Assembly: GCA_002479815.1 (NCBI GenBank) | Contig: DLPA01000160.1 | Coordinates: forward strand, 1,722 to 11,732 | Direction: 5' to 3' | DNA length: 10,011 bases | Origin: a bacterium UBA7470 | GTDB taxonomy: Bacteria > Pseudomonadota > Gammaproteobacteria > Burkholderiales > Burkholderiaceae_C | Program-made: the position numbers and the translations under genes | In this document: one piece after another, positions 1 through 6,348 of the stretch | Position numbering within the stretch: position 1 is the stretch's first letter | Layout of the letters: every line of letters starts with the position of its first letter | The notes under the pieces: model-generated | Database searches by the model: none | What the model was told of the DNA's origin: nothing | What the model saw: only the letters and a program-made list of their open reading frames with translations

Positions 1-738
1 GCTGAAGGCATAGGCTCGCCTGTTGCTCCGGCTGAGTTGACATGGGCCTTAATCATGGCCGCCATGCGCAGAATTCCACAATACGTGGCGCATTTAAAGC
101 ATGGCGCTTGGCAGCAATCGGGATTGAAATCTTTATCCATGCCTGCCAATTTCGGTTTGGGCCAAGCGGTACACGGGAAAACCTTGGGCATTTGGAGCTA
201 CGGCAAAATCGGAACGATGGTGGCAGGCTTTGGCAAAGCCTTTGGCATGCGTGTCGTGGTGTGGGGAAGCGAAAGCAGCCGTGCTCGCGCACAAGCAGAC
301 GGCTATGAAATCGCATCCAGCAAACAAGCCCTTTTTGAAATGAGCGATGTCCTGTCCTTGCATTTGCGTTTGGCGGACAGCACGCAAGCTTGCGTCAACT
401 TAGAAGACTTGAGCCGCATGAAGCCTTCGGCGCTCTTGGTCAACACCTCGAGGGCCGAGTTGATTGAGCCAGAAGCCTTGCTGACCAGCCTGAACCGAGG
501 ACGACCTGGCATGGCTGCGATTGACGTGTTTGAGTCTGAGCCGATCTTGCAAGGTCATGCCCTCTTGCGCTTAGAAAACTGCATTTGTACCCCCCACATT
601 GGCTATGTAGAGCAGGAAAGCTATGAAAACTACTTTGGTGTGGCGTTCGACAATGTGATGAACTACATCCGGGGCACACCCACCCACATCATCAACCCAG
701 GCGCTTTGCAGGTGCGTCACACGCTCACCAGTGCCTGA
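1..738 (+). CDS. D-2-hydroxyacid dehydrogenase family protein (5'-truncated by window edge)
   Basis: The reading frame is open from base 1, so the true start lies outside the window; 245 codons are visible. It is the NAD-binding and C-terminal catalytic part of a D-isomer-specific 2-hydroxyacid dehydrogenase, a cytoplasmic family that interconverts 2-oxoacids and D-2-hydroxyacids with NAD(P)H. The Rossmann dinucleotide loop is at 181-213 (GKTLGIWSYGKIG). The usual catalytic trio is present: Arg in NTSRAEL (451-453), Glu in FESEP (538-540) and His in TPHIGY (595-597). One oddity is that the first glycine of the GxGxxG loop is serine (AGC, 196-198). The segment LIEPEALLTSLNRGRPGMAA is also typical of the family. 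The stop overlaps the GTG start of the next gene or lies 1 bp before its ATG, so the two are probably co-transcribed. The family is secure; the substrate (glyoxylate/hydroxypyruvate, phosphoglycerate or another oxoacid) is not determinable. Confidence 0.87.
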   Translation, partial: AEGIGSPVAPAELTWALIMAAMRRIPQYVAHLKHGAWQQSGLKSLSMPANFGLGQAVHGKTLGIWSYGKIGTMVAGFGKAFGMRVVVWGSESSRARAQADGYEIASSKQALFEMSDVLSLHLRLADSTQACVNLEDLSRMKPSALLVNTSRAELIEPEALLTSLNRGRPGMAAIDVFESEPILQGHALLRLENCICTPHIGYVEQESYENYFGVAFDNVMNYIRGTPTHIINPGALQVRHTLTSA

Positions 739-1864
739 GATGGAGCGCGTCGATACCGTGGTGATTGGCGCTGGCGCGGTCGGCTTAGCGGTCGCCCGAG
801 CCTTGGCGCAAGCAGGCCGTGAGGTGATGCTGCTGGAAAAAGAAAGCACCATCGGCACGGGGGTCAGCTCTCGCAACAGCGAGGTGATTCATGCGGGCCT
901 GTATTACGCCCCCGGCTCGCTCAAGGCGCGTTTGTGCGTGGCAGGCAAGCACCAACTGTATGCCTATGCTCAAGCACACGGCGTGAACACGCGGGCGTGT
1001 GGCAAATGGGTCGTTGCGACCGAGGTGTCTCAACAGGCTGCCTTAGATACCTTGGCCAAAAAAGCCCACGCCAACGGGGTTGAAGTGCATCGCCTCACCA
1101 GTCAAGAGGCTCGTGCGCGTGAGCCGGCCTTGTCTTGTGTCGCCGCCTTATGGTCGCCCACCACGGGCATTGTGGACAGCCACGGGCTGATGTTGGCCTT
1201 GCTCGGGGATTTGCAAGCCGCTGGCGGCTGGCTGGCAGTGCAGTCTGCGGTGGTGGGTGGAGAAGTCACGGCGGATGGCACGGTATTGCGCGTCTCCAGC
1301 CCAGCAGAGGGTGATACCGAGCTGTTGGCGCGCTACGTGGTCAACGCCGCCTCATTGCACGCCACACAGGTGGCGGCTTCCATCACCGGCTTCCCCTGCG
1401 CCTATATCCCCAAGGCGCGTTACGCCAAAGGCAGCTATTTCAGCCTCAGTGCAGCCTCTCCATTTCGCAGCTTGATCTATCCTGCGCCGCAAGACGCATG
1501 GCTGGGTATTCATTTGACCTTGGATTTGGGCGGGCAAACCCGTTTTGGCCCCGATTTGGAATGGCTAGACCCCAGTGCAATCCCTGATGCCTTGGACTAC
1601 GCTGTCGCACCTGAGCGGGCGCAACGGTTTTATGCCGATGTGCGGCGCTACTGGCCTGCCTTGCCCGATGGCGCACTGATGCCCAGTTACAGCGGCATAC
1701 GCCCCAAAATTCATGCTCCAGATCAAGCCGCCCCTGACTTTAGAGTCGATGGCCCCGCCGTACACGGGGTCAGTGGGTGGGTCAATTTGTTCGGTATCGA
1801 ATCCCCCGGCCTCACCAGCGCCTTGGCACTGGGCGACTACGTGCGTGATGTCCTGTTGGGGTGA
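731..1864 (+). CDS. FAD-dependent oxidoreductase, L-2-hydroxyglutarate oxidase (LhgO/L2HGDH)-like
   Basis: This 377-residue DAO-superfamily flavoprotein has an N-terminal FAD Rossmann motif (VIGAGAVGLAVARAL, residues 11-25) ending in the acidic ribose-binding Glu of LLEKE (residue 36). The block SSRNSEVIHAGLYY (46-59) followed by PGSLKARLC is the hallmark of the L-2-hydroxyglutarate dehydrogenase/oxidase group. The C-terminal FAD-closing block is SGWVNLFGIESPGLTSALA (348-366). Family members oxidise L-2-hydroxyacids to 2-oxoacids and pass electrons to oxygen or the quinone pool. At about 375 residues it is shorter than E. coli LhgO (about 420). The start could be GTG 731, overlapping the upstream gene by 8 bp, or ATG 740, one base after the upstream stop; ATG 740 is equally compatible with the FAD motif position. 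No signal peptide is seen. Pairing with a D-specific dehydrogenase suggests a role in 2-hydroxyacid metabolism, but the exact substrate is inference. Confidence 0.86.
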   Translation: MPEMERVDTVVIGAGAVGLAVARALAQAGREVMLLEKESTIGTGVSSRNSEVIHAGLYYAPGSLKARLCVAGKHQLYAYAQAHGVNTRACGKWVVATEVSQQAALDTLAKKAHANGVEVHRLTSQEARAREPALSCVAALWSPTTGIVDSHGLMLALLGDLQAAGGWLAVQSAVVGGEVTADGTVLRVSSPAEGDTELLARYVVNAASLHATQVAASITGFPCAYIPKARYAKGSYFSLSAASPFRSLIYPAPQDAWLGIHLTLDLGGQTRFGPDLEWLDPSAIPDALDYAVAPERAQRFYADVRRYWPALPDGALMPSYSGIRPKIHAPDQAAPDFRVDGPAVHGVSGWVNLFGIESPGLTSALALGDYVRDVLLG

Positions 1865-1900
1865 GCGTCAAGCAAGAGCAGGAGATCATTCTTCAGCCCG

Positions 1901-1924
1901 CAGACGCTGTTGCTTGTGCGTCTG
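1901..1924. other. Stem-loop between the FAD enzyme and the ABC operon
   Basis: CAGACGC (1901-1907) and GCGTCTG (1918-1924) form a perfect 7-bp stem with a 10-nt loop, extendable by one G-U pair. It starts 36 bp after the upstream stop. No T-run follows on the + strand, so it is not a textbook intrinsic terminator. It may stabilise the 3' end of the hydroxyacid mRNA or act as a weak attenuator. Confidence 0.35.
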
Positions 1925-1944
1925 TCTCGGTATCAACCCGTTCT

Positions 1945-1971
1945 CTGACAGCGCGCCAATTCCTGCACAAT
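1945..1971 (+). promoter_or_regulatory. Possible sigma70 promoter of the ABC transporter operon
   Basis: CTGACA (1945-1950, 5 of 6 to TTGACA) and CACAAT (1966-1971, 4 of 6 to TATAAT) are separated by 15 bp, shorter than the optimal 17. The pair sits about 34 bp before the ATG of the binding-protein gene, which would give a short leader. The match is weak and could be chance. Confidence 0.27.
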
Positions 1972-2004
1972 GGGCGTTTTAGGCACGATCAGGAGACACC
2001 CACG

Positions 2005-3039
2005 ATGCAACGACGTTCCATGCTCACGGCAGGCGCAGCCGCCGCTTCCATGCTGGCCTTTCCAGCGGTCATTCGCGCCCAGTCTTTAGAAAAAACCAAA
2101 GTTGGCATTGCGGTAGGCGGTAAAAACCTGCTGTATTACTTGCCCTTGACGGTGGCCGAGCAGTTGGGCTACTTCAAAGCCGAGGGTTTGGAGGCCACCA
2201 TTTTTGACTTTGCCGGTGGCTCGCGTGCGCTTCAGGCGGTGATTGGTGGCAGTGCCGATGTGGTGTCGGGCGCGTTTGAGCACACCCTGAACATGCAGCA
2301 CAAAGGCCAAGCCATGCGTGCCTTTGTGCTGCAAGGCCGTGCGCCGCAAATTGTGCTGGGCGTGAACCCCAAAACCATGCCGCAGTTCAAAACGATGGCG
2401 GACCTCAAGGGCAAGAAAATCGGGGTGACCGCACCCGGCTCGTCCACCAACGTCTTGGCGAATTTCTTATTGGCAAGTGCGGGCTTAAAGCCCAGCGATG
2501 TGTCTTTTGTCGGTGTCGGTGCAGCCAGCGGTGCGGTGGCGGCGATGCGGGCAGGGCAAATTGATGCCATCTCCAACCTCGATCCGGTCATCACCTTGTT
2601 GCAACGCAGCGGCGACTTGAAAATTGTCAGTGACACGCGCAAAGTCCCCGAAGCCGATCAAGTCTTTGGCGGCCCCATGCCTGCCGGTTGTTTTTATGCG
2701 CCCCAAGCGTTTTTGGACAAACACCCTCAAACCACACAAGCCCTGACCAACGCCATCGTTCGTGCCAACAAGTGGATACAGCAAGCTGGGCCGTCCGAGA
2801 TCATCAAAGTCGTGCCTGAGGCGTATTTGTTGGGCGACCGCGCCGTGTACATCGACGCGTTCATGGCGGCAAAAGGCGCATTGTCGCCCGATGGCTTCAT
2901 TCCTGACGCAGGCGCGGCGACGGCCTTGAAGGCGCTGAAAAGCGCAGACCCCAAGCTGGGCGAGTTCAAGTTTGACCTTCAAGCCGTGTACAGCAACGAA
3001 TGGGTCAAACGCGCCAACCAAAAATACCCCAAAGGATGA
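2005..3039 (+). CDS. ABC transporter periplasmic substrate-binding protein, SsuA/NMT1-like family
   Basis: This 344-residue extracytoplasmic solute-binding protein would capture the ligand for the ATPase and permease encoded directly downstream. ATG 2005 is chosen because AGGAGA (1991-1996) lies 8 bp upstream and because it puts a signal peptide at the N-terminus: MQRRS, an Ala-rich hydrophobic core, then PAVIRA, with likely cleavage after Ala25. The twin Arg (residues 3-4) followed by SML makes Tat export possible, but Sec export cannot be excluded. The mature protein shows features of the NMT1/SsuA fold: LTVAEQLGYFKAEGLE (48-63), a GGSRALQAVIGGSADV segment (71-86), DLKGKKIGVTAPGS, and AMRAGQIDAISNLDP. 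Relatives bind sulfonates, nitrate, pyrimidine precursors, aromatic acids and more, so the ligand is unknown. The frame is open back to GTG 1861, but that would bury the signal peptide 48 residues in. The stop overlaps the next start by 4 bp. Confidence 0.88.
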   Translation: MQRRSMLTAGAAAASMLAFPAVIRAQSLEKTKVGIAVGGKNLLYYLPLTVAEQLGYFKAEGLEATIFDFAGGSRALQAVIGGSADVVSGAFEHTLNMQHKGQAMRAFVLQGRAPQIVLGVNPKTMPQFKTMADLKGKKIGVTAPGSSTNVLANFLLASAGLKPSDVSFVGVGAASGAVAAMRAGQIDAISNLDPVITLLQRSGDLKIVSDTRKVPEADQVFGGPMPAGCFYAPQAFLDKHPQTTQALTNAIVRANKWIQQAGPSEIIKVVPEAYLLGDRAVYIDAFMAAKGALSPDGFIPDAGAATALKALKSADPKLGEFKFDLQAVYSNEWVKRANQKYPKG

Positions 3040-3887
3040 ATGTGAGCGCGGTCGAACACAGTCTTGCGGCTTCTGCGCCTGCCTTGGAATTGCGCGATGT
3101 GAGCTGCACCTTCGCCCCCTCCAGCCCCAAAGCGCCACGCTACACCGCCGTGCGCGATGTGCAACTGACGGTGGGGGCAGGGGAGTTTGTCTCGGTGGTT
3201 GGCCCCACGGGATGCGGCAAAAGCACGCTCTTGAACATGGCGGCGGGCCTGCTGCTGCCCAGCACGGGCAGCGTGACGGTGTTTGGTACGCCCTTGGTCG
3301 GCCTCAATGCGCGGGCGGGCTATATGTTCCAAGCCGAGTCCTTGATGCCGTGGCGCACCGCCGAAGCGAACGTCCGCGCGGGCTTGGAGTTTCGGGGCAT
3401 GGCGGCTTCTGAGGCGCAAGCCCTGACGCAAGAATGGTTGCGGCGCGTCGGCTTGCAAGGCTTTGGTGACCGCTACCCGCATCAACTGTCGGGCGGGATG
3501 CGCAAGCGCACCAGCCTGGCCCAAACCTTGGTGCTCGACCCCGACCTCATTTTGATGGACGAGCCGTTTTCTGCGCTGGACATCCAAACCCGTCAACTGA
3601 TGGAAAACGAAGTGCTGGCGCTGTGGCAGCGCAAGAAAAAAGCCGTGCTCTTCATCACCCACGATTTGGACGAAGCCATCGCCATGAGCGACCGCGTGGT
3701 GGTCATGTCGGCTGGCCCCGGCGCTCGGCCCATCGGTGAATTCACCATCGACCTGCCCCGCCCGCGTGATGTGGCCGAAGTTCGCATCACCCCCCGTTTC
3801 ATTGAGCTGCACCAAGCCATCTGGCAAGTGCTGCGCGATGAAGTCCTTAAAGGCTACCAACAGCAATGGACGCGCAAAGCGGCCTGA
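3036..3887 (+). CDS. ABC transporter ATP-binding protein, SsuB/TauB/NrtD-like
   Basis: This 283-residue cytoplasmic ATPase powers the importer formed with the flanking binding protein and permease. All nucleotide-binding motifs are intact: Walker A GPTGCGKST (56-64), Q-loop Gln99 in YMFQAESLMPW, signature LSGGM (141-145), Walker B LILMDE (161-166), D-loop SALD (169-172) and H-loop His199 in FITHDLDEA. The signature region LSGGMRKRTSLAQTL carries MRKR where LSGGQ/MRQR is common; MRKR is known in this subfamily. ATG 3036 overlaps the upstream TGA in an ATGA junction, pointing to translational coupling. GTG 3042 is an alternative start that would sit 5-6 bp after AAAGGA (3031-3036). The C-terminal 60 residues (IDLPRPRDVAEVR and onward) are typical of nitrate/sulfonate/taurine-type ATPases. 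Function as an importer ATPase is secure; the substrate is not. Confidence 0.95.
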   Translation: MNVSAVEHSLAASAPALELRDVSCTFAPSSPKAPRYTAVRDVQLTVGAGEFVSVVGPTGCGKSTLLNMAAGLLLPSTGSVTVFGTPLVGLNARAGYMFQAESLMPWRTAEANVRAGLEFRGMAASEAQALTQEWLRRVGLQGFGDRYPHQLSGGMRKRTSLAQTLVLDPDLILMDEPFSALDIQTRQLMENEVLALWQRKKKAVLFITHDLDEAIAMSDRVVVMSAGPGARPIGEFTIDLPRPRDVAEVRITPRFIELHQAIWQVLRDEVLKGYQQQWTRKAA

Positions 3888-3912
3888 TCTCTTTTTTAGA
3901 TAGGTCACACGG

Positions 3913-4740
3913 ATGTGGAATTGGATAAAACCCCGCGCCGCAACCTTGCGGTTTTGGCAAGCGGCGGTGTTGGTCTTGGTGTTTGTGGTGTGGCACGTCT
4001 TGACCACACCCGGACTCATCCCCCCCTTTTTATTTGCCAACGACCAGCAAGCCGCCTTCTTTTTTGGCGAGCCGCTGAAAATGTTTGGGCGGGTATGGGC
4101 GTGGTTCGTCACCGATGCCGACATTTACGGACATTTAGGCATCACCCTGCTGGAAACCCTGCTGGCCTTTGTCATCGGCACGGTCTTGGGGCTGGGTTGT
4201 GGCTTGTGGCTGGCTTTGAATCCGACGGCAGCGGCTATTTTTGATCCCTACATCAAAGCCCTCAACGCCATGCCGCGTGTGATTTTGGCTCCCATTTTCG
4301 CAGTCTGGTTTGGCTTAGGTATGGCGTCTAAGGTCGCTTTGGGTGTGACCTTGGTGTTTTTTATTGTGTTCTTTAACGTCTTTCAGGGCGTGAAAGAAGT
4401 CAGCCCCGTGGTGCTGGCCAACGCCCGTATGTTGGGTGCGAGTCAGCGGCAGTTGTTGCGCCACGTCTACGTGCCCAGCGCGATGAGCTGGGTGTTCAGC
4501 TCGCTGCACACCTCTGTGGGGCTGGCCTTTGTCGGGGCGGTGGTGGGCGAGTATCTGGGTTCTTCACGCGGCGTCGGCTATTTGATCTTGCAAGCCGAGG
4601 GCGCATTCGACATCAACACCGTGATGGCCGGCATCTTGGTCTTGACCGCCTTCGCCTTGGTGCTGGACGCCGCTGTCGGCTGGTTTGAACACCGCTTCAT
4701 GAAATGGCAACCTCGCTCGGGTGAGAGTGAAAAGTTGTAG
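3913..4740 (+). CDS. ABC transporter permease, SsuC/TauC-like (BPD_transp_1)
   Basis: This 275-residue inner-membrane permease has hydrophobic segments at about 14-31, 76-103, 121-137, 139-159, 200-216 and 236-256, so about six transmembrane helices. The cytoplasmic coupling loop that docks on the ATPase (EAA-type) is residues 166-190, with the conserved Gly175 in ANARMLGASQRQLLR and the terminal VYVPSA. The C-terminal GAVVGEYLGSSRGVGYLI block is diagnostic of the sulfonate/taurine/nitrate permease family. The gene follows the ATPase by 25 bp. A weak AGG at 3902-3904 is the only Shine-Dalgarno candidate. It is the last gene of the + strand operon and runs into the AT-rich convergent region, where the 4960-4979 hairpin would terminate transcription. 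Confidence 0.95.
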   Translation: MWNWIKPRAATLRFWQAAVLVLVFVVWHVLTTPGLIPPFLFANDQQAAFFFGEPLKMFGRVWAWFVTDADIYGHLGITLLETLLAFVIGTVLGLGCGLWLALNPTAAAIFDPYIKALNAMPRVILAPIFAVWFGLGMASKVALGVTLVFFIVFFNVFQGVKEVSPVVLANARMLGASQRQLLRHVYVPSAMSWVFSSLHTSVGLAFVGAVVGEYLGSSRGVGYLILQAEGAFDINTVMAGILVLTAFALVLDAAVGWFEHRFMKWQPRSGESEKL

Positions 4741-4757
4741 TATTTAAAAACGATAGT

Positions 4758-4777
4758 AAAAAAAGTGAGCTGCTCAC
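4758..4777 (-). terminator. Intrinsic terminator candidate for the leftward upp-side transcript
   Basis: Read on the - strand, GTGAG-CAG-CTCAC (4777-4765) is a 5-bp stem with a 3-nt loop followed immediately by seven T (4764-4758). It lies about 255 bp beyond the upp stop, so the upp transcript would have a long AT-rich 3' tail. The stem is short, so efficiency is uncertain. Confidence 0.5.
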
Positions 4778-4781
4778 GCAA
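4758..4781 (+). repeat. Left inverted repeat of the AT-rich element
   Basis: A7 (4758-4764), the palindrome GTGAGCTGCTCAC (4765-4777), then GCAA. It is the exact reverse complement of 4956-4979. The central palindrome is perfect apart from its middle base. Confidence 0.9.
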
Positions 4782-4892
4782 GTAAAACGGAAACTCTGGC
4801 GAATTTTTATTTGAAAATAAGCCCTAAAAATACAAAAAATACCTTTTGAAACTCGTTTTTCAGCACCCAGCAGCGTTTTTTTGCCTTATGAC

Positions 4893-4924
4893 GATGAAAT
4901 TTTTAAAAAATCATCCTATTTTTT
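4893..4924 (+). other. Internal AT-rich hairpin with T-run inside the element
   Basis: GATGA at 4893-4897 pairs with TCATC at 4911-4915, and ATTTTT pairs partly with AAAAAT inside, with an A-A mismatch bulge. A T6 run (4919-4924) follows four bases later. It could be a secondary weak terminator or just structure in AT-rich DNA. The rest of 4782-4955 holds AT-rich sequence with no recognisable gene. Confidence 0.3.
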
Positions 4925-4955
4925 AGCCATGAAATAGCTGTAAGCCACGTATTGA

Positions 4956-4979
4956 TTGCGTGAGCAGCTCACTTTTTTT
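4956..4979 (-). repeat. Right inverted repeat of the AT-rich element
   Basis: TTGC, the palindrome GTGAGCAGCTCAC (4960-4972), then T7 (4973-4979). It is the exact reverse complement of 4758-4781. Confidence 0.9.
4960..4979 (+). terminator. Intrinsic terminator candidate for the rightward ABC operon
   Basis: GTGAG-CAG-CTCAC (4960-4972) forms a 5-bp stem with a 3-nt loop followed directly by T7 (4973-4979). It is 220 bp downstream of the permease stop and 52 bp before the convergent upp stop, so it would prevent read-through into upp antisense. Confidence 0.55.
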
Positions 4980-5031
4980 GCTACTCTTTTGGGGACTTTG
5001 TGGGGCGCTTGACTGCCACGCAAGTCGTCGC

Positions 5032-5667
5032 TTACTTGGTGCCAAAAATGCGATCTCCCGCATCGCCCAAGCCAGGTACGATGTAGCCGTGGCTGTTTAA
5101 ACCACGATCGACAGCGGGCGTGTACACCGGTACATCGGGATGGCGGTCGTGGAAGGTTTGTAAGCCTTGTGGACAGGCCACCAAGCAGGCAAAGCGGACC
5201 GACCTGGGTTGAGTTTGCTTGATGCGATCGACGGCAGCTACCGCAGAATTGCCAGTGGCCAGCATCGGGTCGAGGACGATGACATCGCGTTCCTGCATCT
5301 CTTGTGGCATCTTGAAGTAGTACTCCACTGCCTGCAAGGTATCGGGGTCGCGGTAGAGTCCGACGTGGCCGACGCGGGCGCTGGGAATGACGTCTAACAT
5401 CCCATCTAAAAAGCCATTGCCTGCGCGCAAAACACTGGCCAAGACCACCTTCTTGCCATCGATCACCCGCGACACCATAGGCTCCAGTGGCGTTTCAATT
5501 TCAATGTCCTGCATGGGCATATCGCGGGTGATCTCATAAGCCAACATGGCACTCAGTTCATGTACCAGTTGCCGAAAGCTTTTGGTGCTGGTGTCTTTCT
5601 TGCGCATCAGCGTGAGTTTGTGCTGCACCAAAGGATGTGTAATCAGATGGACTTGACGTTGCGACAT
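5032..5667 (-). CDS. upp: Uracil phosphoribosyltransferase
   Basis: This 211-residue cytoplasmic enzyme of pyrimidine salvage catalyses uracil + PRPP -> UMP + PPi. The PRPP-binding loop is VLDPMLATGNSA (131-142). The uracil-binding C-terminus GYIVPGLGDAGDRIFGTK (194-211) is nearly the family consensus, and SVLRAGNGFLDGML (78-91) and the N-terminal THPLVQHKLTLMR are also typical. Length matches the usual 208-210. The ATG at 5667 has AAGGG on the - strand (5678-5674) 6 bp upstream. It follows the TorD-family gene by 26 bp on the same strand, so it is probably at least partly co-transcribed with it; a weak GATAAT -10 at 5695-5690 could give independent expression. No usual upp partner such as a uracil permease is in the window. 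Confidence 0.97.
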   Translation of the reverse strand: MSQRQVHLITHPLVQHKLTLMRKKDTSTKSFRQLVHELSAMLAYEITRDMPMQDIEIETPLEPMVSRVIDGKKVVLASVLRAGNGFLDGMLDVIPSARVGHVGLYRDPDTLQAVEYYFKMPQEMQERDVIVLDPMLATGNSAVAAVDRIKQTQPRSVRFACLVACPQGLQTFHDRHPDVPVYTPAVDRGLNSHGYIVPGLGDAGDRIFGTK

Positions 5668-5689
5668 AAGAAACCCTTAAAAGCGCTTC

Positions 5690-5695
5690 ATTATC
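5690..5695 (-). promoter_or_regulatory. Possible -10 element for upp
   Basis: On the - strand, GATAAT (5 of 6 to TATAAT) overlaps the stop of the TorD-family gene, 22 bp before the upp ATG. No convincing -35 lies at 16-18 bp; a TTGATA at 5710-5705 is only 9 bp away. Weak evidence for a separate upp promoter. Confidence 0.22.
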
Positions 5696-6326
5696 AGTCC
5701 AACATATCAAACCCTTGGGCTTCTACGCTGATAAAAGCACGGGTCAGTTCGCCCACGGCGCCATAAAACTTGGCTTGGGGGTGTTGGGTCAGTACGTCGC
5801 AGAGCTTGGGCAGCCACGGGTGGACATGCGCACTGAAAAATCGCTGCTGCTGTGTCAAGTTTGCGACCCTTACATCATCCCCAGCGATCAAATAACGCAT
5901 GACTTCAAACACATAGGCCACATGGTCTTCGGTTTCAGACATGGCCTCATCGCGCGCCAATCCCAAAGCCGCCAAGTCTGAGCGCAGCGCCGCCAGTGGT
6001 TTTTCGTTTAAGAAGCCTGCCAGATGATAAGACCCGTACAGCACCACGTCGGGTTTACCGATACCGCCAAACAGAGCATCAAATTCATCTGCCACGGCTT
6101 TTGCGTTCATGTCGCGTGCCACACCGATCAGTTGACGAAAGGGTTCTTCTAAGAAACCACCAGACAGGGGCGCTTCCGTCACCGCCATCTGCAACTGAGC
6201 CAGCCACTCGGTTTGAGGGGGCGCGTAATAGAGTTGTGACAGCAGCCCGTACAACTCGGCGCGTGCGATTTCTTCATCCAGCGCGGTAGGGGCGCGGCTA
6301 CTGGGGTTGAGAGATAAATCGGTCAT
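5694..6326 (-). CDS. TorD/DmsD-family redox-enzyme maturation chaperone (formate dehydrogenase-linked)
   Basis: This 210-residue, largely helical cytoplasmic protein belongs to the TorD/DmsD family. These chaperones bind Tat signal peptides or apo-forms of molybdoenzymes and hold them for cofactor insertion before export. The family core is EFDALFGGIGKPDVVLYGSY (81-100) followed by HLAGFLNEKPLAALR. The second conserved region is EDHVAYVFEVMRYLI (133-147), equivalent to the E-x-D-H motif of TorD. FFSAHVHPWLPKLCDVL (163-179) is the C-terminal helix. There is no signal peptide or membrane segment. It starts 22 bp after the polyferredoxin stop, and the - strand just upstream of the ATG shows no clear Shine-Dalgarno, so it may rely on coupling. 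Linkage to fdhD, DUF3305 and DUF3306 suggests its client is a formate dehydrogenase; this is inference from context, as no client gene is visible. Confidence 0.87.
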   Translation of the reverse strand: MTDLSLNPSSRAPTALDEEIARAELYGLLSQLYYAPPQTEWLAQLQMAVTEAPLSGGFLEEPFRQLIGVARDMNAKAVADEFDALFGGIGKPDVVLYGSYHLAGFLNEKPLAALRSDLAALGLARDEAMSETEDHVAYVFEVMRYLIAGDDVRVANLTQQQRFFSAHVHPWLPKLCDVLTQHPQAKFYGAVGELTRAFISVEAQGFDMLD

Positions 6327-6348
6327 GGTGTGTGCGGTACGTGTTGCT

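Larger units (their letters stand above)
4756..4981. mobile_element. MITE-like 226-bp AT-rich element with inverted terminal repeats and flanking TA
   Basis: Two perfect 24-bp inverted repeats (4758-4781 and 4956-4979) bound an AT-rich core with no credible gene. The match continues imperfectly outward: G at 4756 pairs with C at 4981, with one mismatch between. The dinucleotide TA follows on both sides (4754-4755 and 4982-4983), as expected for a TA target duplication of IS630/Tc1-mariner-type transposition. Base composition differs sharply from the GC-rich flanks. There is no transposase, so if mobile it is non-autonomous. TA is only two bases and could flank by chance in AT-rich DNA. The alternative is a purely local bidirectional terminator region. 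The inverted repeat is seen directly; mobility is inference. Confidence 0.5.

Noticed and set aside
1861..2004. 48-residue N-terminal extension of the binding protein from GTG 1861, overlapping the previous stop
   Set aside because: It would bury the signal peptide; ATG 2005 has a good AGGAGA site and a normal signal peptide.
2979..4124. 381-codon open frame on the - strand antisense to the ABC ATPase and permease start
   Set aside because: It covers two unmistakable + strand genes with all ABC motifs; its translation is His/Gln/Arg-rich with no family features. It is a GC-rich codon shadow.
4578..4781. 67-codon open frame on the - strand across the permease end and the left repeat
   Set aside because: Most of it is antisense to the permease; no domain or ribosome site.
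4741..5031. Possible origin, toxin gene or small protein in the AT-rich stretch
   Set aside because: No iterons, DnaA-box cluster or credible small frame is seen; inverted repeats and terminators explain the region better.
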